A stretch of 10,220 nt of DNA from Clostridia bacterium. GTDB lineage: Bacteria; Bacillota; Clostridia; Oscillospirales; CAG-272. Location of the stretch: positions 1 through 10,220 of the forward strand of contig JAGBTR010000134.1 in assembly GCA_017631215.1 (NCBI GenBank), read 5' to 3'. Shown here piece by piece: positions 6,581 to 10,220 of the stretch. A program made the translations under genes and the position numbers. The stretch's first letter is position 1, and each line of letters begins with the position of its first letter. Under the pieces are notes generated by a model. That model was not told where the DNA came from. It searched no databases and saw only the letters and a list, made by a program, of their open reading frames with translations.

Positions 6581-7717
6581 TCAGGCCTTGTTCTTTTCGT
6601 TGAACTCGCGCACCGCCGCGCACATCGCGTGGACGTTATCGACCGACGTCTCATAGAACATATAGTCGCTGGCGGCAAGAATGTGCTTGCGTCCCATACG
6701 CTTGGCCGTCTCAAGGATATGCAGGCTCAGCTCGCGGATCTGCTCGGGCGTTTCGTTCATCAGACGGTCAAGACCGATGTTGCCGCGCGTGCAGATGCGC
6801 TCGTCCAGCTTGGAGAAGGCGTCCTCGATGCTCTTGACGTTGCCGACGGGAGCCTCGGACAGCGTCTCGAACAGGTCGATGCCCATTTGGTTGTAGTAAC
6901 CCATCGTCAGCATAGGCTCGATGGGCGAGCAGATGTGGGTATAGACCAGCATACCCGCCTTGTGTACCATATCGGTCACCTGCTTGGAATAAGGAACGAG
7001 AAATTCCTCATAATAACGGGGAGAGACCATTTCCGCACCCGGTCCGCCGAGGAAGACGAAGTCCGCGCCGCCTGCCGCAACGGCAGAGATCAGCTTCTCG
7101 TCAAGGCGCAAAATCTTGTCCATCAGACGGTAGAAGGTGTCGGGGCAGTCCAGCGCCAAAAGGGCGGTGTCCATCGTGCTCGGGAAGCAGAGCAGCTCAT
7201 ACGGCTGCATCGCCCACTGGATATCCAGCGCCTCGCTCTCACCGACGGCGGCGCGAATGCCGCGAATCTGATCGGTGACGGAGGAAAAATCGTCCAGCTC
7301 GAGCAAGCTGTCCAGATAATATTCCAGAATGGGCAGCTCATCCTCATCGCTGAGGGGATATTTGGTCGGACACATTCCCTTCAGCTCGTCCTCGATGGTC
7401 GTCTGCGTCAGCGTGCCGAGCGGCGTGATGAAGGAGCTTTTGTAGATGTGGCGACCGTTCGCGCCGATCTCCAAGGGTGCGCCCTCGCGGCGAATGTCGC
7501 GCGTCAGCGGCACGAGATCGGGCAAGCCGAAATTGTACAGCGGCACCATATCGAACATCTCGCAGGCGCGCCGCGTGTCCTCGGCCGTGGTCGAGCTGAA
7601 CCACGTCTTGCCTACCATCTTCGTATCAAAGCCCGCGCCCGCACCGATCTGAGGCGAGCAGAGAAATTCATCTCCGCCGTGCTTGATATAATTGATCAAT
7701 TTTTCTCTGTTGGTCAT
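6581..7717 (-). CDS. Uroporphyrinogen decarboxylase-family protein (methyltransferase-like, not HemE)
   Basis: This is a 378-residue protein read on the minus strand. The family is recognised from the C-terminal half: a helix with SAVAAGGADFVFLGGP (211-226), RYYEEFLVPYSKQVTDMVHKAG (234-255), the strand and ligand pair YTHIC (259-263), and RGNIGLDRLMNETPEQI near 311-327. HxC (His261, Cys263) corresponds to two zinc ligands of MtaA/MtbA-type corrinoid methyltransferases. The usual late Cys is not seen; AASDY (348-352) occupies roughly that place. The N-terminal Arg-rich substrate motif of true HemE is absent. No corrinoid protein or haem gene is nearby, so the methyl donor or other substrate is unknown. 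AGGAGG (7727-7732 on the plus strand as CCTCCT) lies 9 nt before the start, and a consensus promoter precedes it. It appears to be monocistronic. Confidence 0.85.
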   Translation of the reverse strand: MTNREKLINYIKHGGDEFLCSPQIGAGAGFDTKMVGKTWFSSTTAEDTRRACEMFDMVPLYNFGLPDLVPLTRDIRREGAPLEIGANGRHIYKSSFITPLGTLTQTTIEDELKGMCPTKYPLSDEDELPILEYYLDSLLELDDFSSVTDQIRGIRAAVGESEALDIQWAMQPYELLCFPSTMDTALLALDCPDTFYRLMDKILRLDEKLISAVAAGGADFVFLGGPGAEMVSPRYYEEFLVPYSKQVTDMVHKAGMLVYTHICSPIEPMLTMGYYNQMGIDLFETLSEAPVGNVKSIEDAFSKLDERICTRGNIGLDRLMNETPEQIRELSLHILETAKRMGRKHILAASDYMFYETSVDNVHAMCAAVREFNEKNKA

Positions 7718-7749
7718 TGTCCGTAACCTCCTGAGGTGCAGTTTTCCCT

Positions 7750-7778
7750 ATTATATCCTATACATAGATGCTTGTCAA
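7750..7778 (-). promoter_or_regulatory. Consensus sigma-A promoter for the UroD-like gene
   Basis: Read on the minus strand, TTGACA (7778-7773) and TATAAT (7755-7750) are exact consensus with a 17-bp spacer. The predicted start near 7743 gives a leader of about 26 nt that contains only the AGGAGG site. A/T-rich sequence with a six-base A tract lies just upstream on that strand (7784-7803) and could act as an UP element. Confidence 0.92.
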
Positions 7779-7806
7779 TAGGAATTTGCTTTTTTCAAGT
7801 TGCCCA

Positions 7807-7836
7807 AAGCGACCGTCGCTTGCAATGCCCGCATTG
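7807..7836. promoter_or_regulatory. Two adjacent perfect dyads, operator-like, between divergent promoters
   Basis: AAGCGAC-C-GTCGCTT (7807-7821) is a perfect 7+1+7 dyad. One base later CAATGC-CC-GCATTG (7823-7836) is a perfect 6+2+6 dyad. Both lie outside the two predicted transcripts, 29 bp from the -35 of the UroD-like promoter and 48 bp from the -35 of the transporter promoter. Any function would therefore be as DNA, for example as regulator binding sites. No regulator gene is in the window. The dyads are certain; the role is inferred. Confidence 0.45.
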
Positions 7837-7878
7837 TCAAAAAGTGAAAAAAAGCAAAAAGTCTCGCCTTTTTTTGAC
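7836..7878. other. A/T-tract region with an inverted repeat upstream of the transporter promoter
   Basis: A-tracts of 5, 7 and 5 bases at 7839-7843, 7847-7853 and 7856-7860 are followed by a T7 tract at 7869-7875. GTCAAAAA (7836-7843) and TTTTTGAC (7871-7878) are perfect inverted copies. The T7 tract falls at about -45 to -51 of the + strand promoter, where an UP element would lie. The A-tracts are spaced 8-9 bp centre to centre, near one helical turn, which favours curvature. Confidence 0.45.
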
Positions 7879-7884
7879 ATCCTC

Positions 7885-7913
7885 TTGACTTTTTGCGCCA
7901 TATGCAGTATAAT
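7885..7913 (+). promoter_or_regulatory. Sigma-A promoter for the Na/Pi cotransporter gene
   Basis: TTGACT (7885-7890, one mismatch to consensus) and TATAAT (7908-7913, exact) are separated by 17 bp. Transcription should start near 7919-7921. An exact TTGACA also occurs at 7874-7879, but it is 28 bp from the -10 and too far to serve. The long leader that follows sets this promoter apart from the other two in the window. Confidence 0.88.
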
Positions 7914-7915
7914 AT

Positions 7916-8032
7916 GGTACGGACTGGTCAACAGCCCGTGGGCTGTGCGGCCGTGTCCGTACCGCCTTTGATATTTCATTTTTATAAACAGCAACGGCGG
8001 CGAGCGGAGTCCATTTCCACGTCGTCTTTTTT
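7916..8032 (+). promoter_or_regulatory. Candidate structured leader RNA with terminator-like hairpin (attenuator or riboswitch-like)
   Basis: GGTACGGAC (7916-7924) pairs perfectly with GTCCGTACC (7955-7963). Inside this, ACAGCC (7931-7936) pairs with GGCTGT (7941-7946) over a CGTG loop. Only the part from about 7919 would be transcribed. Downstream, GGCGGCG (7996-8002) pairs with CGTCGTC (8020-8026) with two G-U pairs, followed by T6 (8027-8032): a weak terminator-like hairpin 31 nt before the ATG. CCGCC (7962-7966), or GCCGT (7950-7954), can pair with the 5' arm of that hairpin and so act as an anti-terminator. ATTTCAT (7973-7979) and ATGAAAT (8035-8041) also match. I recognise no known riboswitch class. 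The pairings are seen; regulation is inferred. Confidence 0.4.
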
Positions 8033-8050
8033 ATATGAAATCTTATATTT

Positions 8051-8057
8051 GAAAGGA
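8051..8057 (+). promoter_or_regulatory. Ribosome binding site fixing the Na/Pi cotransporter start
   Basis: GAAAGGA lies 6 nt before the ATG at 8064. The frame stays open upstream to 7893, but that stretch overlaps the promoter and leader. The N-terminus MDIFDILSLLCGLALFLYG after 8064 is the normal start of the family. Confidence 0.85.
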
Positions 8058-8063
8058 ATCACT

Positions 8064-9860
8064 ATGGACATTTTCGACATTCTATCGCTCTTGTGCGGCC
8101 TTGCACTGTTCCTTTACGGTATGGACGTCATGGGCAACGGCCTCAAAAAGAGCGCCGGCAGACGGCTCAAGACCATTCTCGGCAATCTGACCTCGAGTCG
8201 CTTCAAGGGCTTTTTGCTGGGACTTGGCGTGACCGCCATCATCCAAAGCTCCAGTGCGACCTCCGTTCTCGTCGTCGGCTTCGTCAATGCGGGCACGATG
8301 ACGCTCGCACAGGCGATCAGCGTGTGCATCGGCGGTAACCTGGGTACGGCCGTGACCGCCTGGTTGACGGCACTCAACGGCATCGAGGGCGGCGCTGACG
8401 CCACGGCTTGGCTCAACTATCTCAAGCCCGATGCGTGGATGCCCATTCTCGCCCTCATCGGCATTGTTCTTTTGATGTTTGCAAAAAAGGACAAGCACAA
8501 GGATGTCGCCTCCATTCTGCTCGGCTTTGCCGTGCTGATGGTCGGTATGTCGCTGATGTCGGATGCGGTCGGCGGACTCAAGAGCGATCCCAACTTTGCG
8601 CAGATCTTTATGATGTTCGAGAATCCTCTTCTCGGCGTGCTCGTTGGTCTGGTGTTCACCGTGGCCGTGCAGTCGTCGAGTGCGGCGATCGGTGTCCTTC
8701 AGGCACTGACCGTGACAGGTGCGATCACCTTCGGTACCGCCATCCCGATCCTGCTGGGTACCTCGATCGGTACCTGCGTCACCTCCATCCTCTCCTCTAT
8801 CGGCGCAAACAAGAACGGAAAGCGCACCGCGGTTGCTTATCTGTATTCCAACGTCTTCAGCGTCGTTTTCTGGCTCGCCTTCGCTTATCTGGCCGGCTGG
8901 ATCCTGAAGTTCGCGGGCGTTTACGATATTTTCACCGTTGCACACAGCACCACGATCGATATGTTCGGTATCGCGATCGTCAACACCATCTACAAGCTGC
9001 TCGCCGTTGCGCTGACGCTTCCCTTCACCAGCCTGCTTGAAAAGCTGGCAAATGCCACCGTCAAGGGCGACGACAAGAAGGGCGATGAGTACACCATGAT
9101 GCTGGATGACCGTCTGCTCGACACCCCCTCGGTCGCCATCGAGAACGCCAAGAAGGTGGCAGAGCGTATGGCTGCCCTTTCCATCTCCTCGTTGCGCACG
9201 GGTATTGCCCTGTTCGACAACTACGACGCCAAGCTCGCGCAGGAGATTCGCGATATCGAGGACAAGGTCGACGTCTATGAGGACGTGCTCGGCTCGTATA
9301 TGGTCAAGCTCTCCTCCAAGAGCATGTCCGAGAAGGACAGCAGTGACGTGACCAAGATCCTGCACATCATCGGCGACTTCGAGCGCATCTCCGACCACGC
9401 CGTCAATCTGGTCGAGTCGGTCGAGGAGATCCGCGACAAGAACATCACCTTCTCCGCCTTTGCCATCTCCGAGCTGAGCGTAATGCGTAAGGCGGTCGAC
9501 GAGATCCTCGTCATCACCGAGAAGGCGTTCGTCGAGACCGACTTCCATCTGGCCGCCACCGTTGAGCCGCTCGAGGAGCTGATCGACGATATCCGTGACC
9601 AGATCAAGCTGCGCCACACCATCAGATTGCAAAAGAGCCTCTGCTCGATCGAGCTGGGCTTCATCCTGTCGGACATTCTGACCAACCTTGAGCGCGTCTC
9701 CGACCACTGCTCCAACGTGGCGGGCTGCGTGCTTGATATGGCACAGAACGATATGCACCTGCACGAGTCCATCCGCGCCATCCGCGCCGATGAAGAGCAC
9801 TTCAGACAGAGATACGACAGCTACAAGCAGGAGTACGAGTTGCCTGCGATGTCGGAATAA
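8064..9860 (+). CDS. Na/Pi cotransporter family protein fused to a PhoU domain
   Basis: This is a 598-residue protein of the NptA/YjbB type. The membrane half (about 1-330) contains two Na_Pi_cotrans repeats, each with the diagnostic QSSSA motif (61-65 and 203-207). The first is followed by VLVVGFVNAGTMTLAQAI and GGNLGTAVTAW, the second by LLGTSIGTCVTSIL. These inverted repeats form the sodium-coupled phosphate path. From about 355 to 585 there is an all-helical PhoU-like domain with its two characteristic blocks, FERISDH (439-445) and LERVSDH (542-548), each with the Asp/Glu-rich metal-binding pattern. The protein should sit in the cytoplasmic membrane with PhoU inside. Direction is uncertain: E. 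coli YjbB exports phosphate, while NptA-type proteins import it. It is monocistronic, with its own promoter, a long leader and a bidirectional terminator. Confidence 0.93.
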   Translation: MDIFDILSLLCGLALFLYGMDVMGNGLKKSAGRRLKTILGNLTSSRFKGFLLGLGVTAIIQSSSATSVLVVGFVNAGTMTLAQAISVCIGGNLGTAVTAWLTALNGIEGGADATAWLNYLKPDAWMPILALIGIVLLMFAKKDKHKDVASILLGFAVLMVGMSLMSDAVGGLKSDPNFAQIFMMFENPLLGVLVGLVFTVAVQSSSAAIGVLQALTVTGAITFGTAIPILLGTSIGTCVTSILSSIGANKNGKRTAVAYLYSNVFSVVFWLAFAYLAGWILKFAGVYDIFTVAHSTTIDMFGIAIVNTIYKLLAVALTLPFTSLLEKLANATVKGDDKKGDEYTMMLDDRLLDTPSVAIENAKKVAERMAALSISSLRTGIALFDNYDAKLAQEIRDIEDKVDVYEDVLGSYMVKLSSKSMSEKDSSDVTKILHIIGDFERISDHAVNLVESVEEIRDKNITFSAFAISELSVMRKAVDEILVITEKAFVETDFHLAATVEPLEELIDDIRDQIKLRHTIRLQKSLCSIELGFILSDILTNLERVSDHCSNVAGCVLDMAQNDMHLHESIRAIRADEEHFRQRYDSYKQEYELPAMSE

Positions 9861-9900
9861 AAAAAATCGGCACTCACACCACCGTGTGAGTGCTTTTTTT
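9859..9900. terminator. Bidirectional intrinsic terminator after the transporter gene
   Basis: GCACTCACAC (9870-9879) and GTGTGAGTGC (9884-9893) form a perfect 10-bp stem with a CACC loop. T7 follows (9894-9900) and eight A residues precede it (9859-9866). The A-run begins in the transporter's own stop codon, and the T-run supplies part of the stop codon of the convergent gene. It can serve both strands. Confidence 0.93.
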
Positions 9901-10219
9901 AGTGTCGAACAAACAGCAGATGCAACAGCCGATAGACCGTTGCGACGGAAAGCTGGACCAGCGCGAAGAGCAGAATCAGCCCAAACAGTGACACGATGAG
10001 GAGCGCCGCCTTTTGCAGACCGACCGCATAAAGGTCGACCGTCCTGCCGCCGATGACGGTAATGATCAGCGAGACGAGCGCCGCCAGCGCGGCAAACATG
10101 GGAAGTCCGCGCAAGATGCCGTGCATATCCGCGCCGCTGAGTCGGACGTGAAGTGCCATCGAAAACATACCGATCACGCAAAGGATGCGCACCCAGACGG
10201 GACGGGTCTGCTCGGTCAC
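9899..10219 (-). CDS. Hypothetical small membrane protein, possibly truncated at the window edge
   Basis: The minus-strand frame is open from the right edge to a TAA at 9901-9899, giving about 106 visible residues. The first possible start is a GTG at 10219-10217, and any ribosome binding site would lie outside the window, so the true N-terminus is unresolved. Three hydrophobic segments can be seen at roughly residues 9-27, 40-57 and 70-92, with basic and aromatic residues at the end (YRLLHLLFVRH). I recognise no family. Support for a real gene is the hydrophobic pattern, the exact fit of its stop to the bidirectional terminator, and the lack of any competing + strand gene. Function is unknown. 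Confidence 0.6.
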   Translation of the reverse strand: MTEQTRPVWVRILCVIGMFSMALHVRLSGADMHGILRGLPMFAALAALVSLIITVIGGRTVDLYAVGLQKAALLIVSLFGLILLFALVQLSVATVYRLLHLLFVRH

Positions 10220-10220
10220 A

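Noticed and set aside
6440-7726. A 428-codon + strand frame opposite the UroD-like gene
   Set aside because: It crosses the bidirectional terminator, has no ribosome binding site, and its translation is the antisense of conserved UroD-family sequence.
7874-7879. Exact TTGACA upstream of the transporter promoter
   Set aside because: It is 28 bp from the only good -10; TTGACT at 7885 has the correct 17-bp spacing. It is better explained as part of the A/T-rich inverted repeat.
7758-7994. A 78-codon minus-strand frame in the divergent intergenic region
   Set aside because: It overlaps both promoters and the dyads and has no credible ribosome binding site; its translation shows no family features.
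7893-8063. N-terminal extension of the Na/Pi cotransporter into the leader
   Set aside because: It begins inside the promoter spacer, lacks a ribosome binding site and adds residues unlike the family; the ATG at 8064 has a good site.
8082-10181. A 699-codon open frame on the minus strand opposite the Na/Pi cotransporter
   Set aside because: It runs antisense to a gene with clear family motifs and through a bidirectional terminator, and its translation is low-complexity and rich in Asp, Gly, His and Arg. Long antisense frames are expected from GC-rich, strongly biased codons.

Overview
The window looks like a chromosomal segment of a GC-rich Bacillota, most likely an uncultured Clostridia lineage. 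The reasons are a lipobox-type solute-binding lipoprotein with a Pro/Asp linker, strong AGGAGG-type ribosome binding sites before most genes, textbook TTGACA-N17-TATAAT promoters, compact U-tract terminators, and a fused Na/Pi-cotransporter-PhoU protein. The assignment is an inference; no rRNA or taxonomic marker is present. I see no tRNA, rRNA, CRISPR array, insertion sequence or phage gene.

Left block (1-4428, + strand): an operon enters from the left with a CapA-family metallophosphatase-like protein that lacks its N-terminus. A two-domain alpha/beta-hydrolase (esterase) follows 3 nt later, then, after 25 nt, an extracellular solute-binding lipoprotein whose mature N-terminus carries five hexapeptide repeats. 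A terminator closes the block. The theme is the cell surface and uptake, perhaps of esterified carbohydrate, but no permease gene is in view.

Middle block (4435-6577, + strand): a fully consensus extended -10 promoter sits 6 bp after that terminator. It drives three tightly packed genes: a ComEC-like metallo-beta-lactamase-fold hydrolase, a two-helix membrane protein with a PH-like domain, and a nicotinamidase-like cysteine hydrolase. The last two overlap by ATGA. A bidirectional terminator separates this operon from a convergent minus-strand gene for a uroporphyrinogen-decarboxylase-family protein that is not HemE.

Right block (7718-10220): a 346-nt divergent intergenic region holds two consensus-type promoters facing away from each other. 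Between them lie two adjacent perfect dyads and a run of A/T tracts. The + transcript has a leader of about 140 nt with a strong 5' hairpin and a terminator-like hairpin just before the ribosome binding site of a Na/Pi cotransporter-PhoU fusion; this is the best candidate for an undescribed regulatory element. A second bidirectional terminator separates the transporter from a convergent, truncated membrane-protein gene at the right edge.

The protein families are recognisable. The novelty is mainly in the leader RNA, the operator-like dyads, the degenerate second hydrolase domain, and the MBL/PH/nicotinamidase operon, for which I know no named system.
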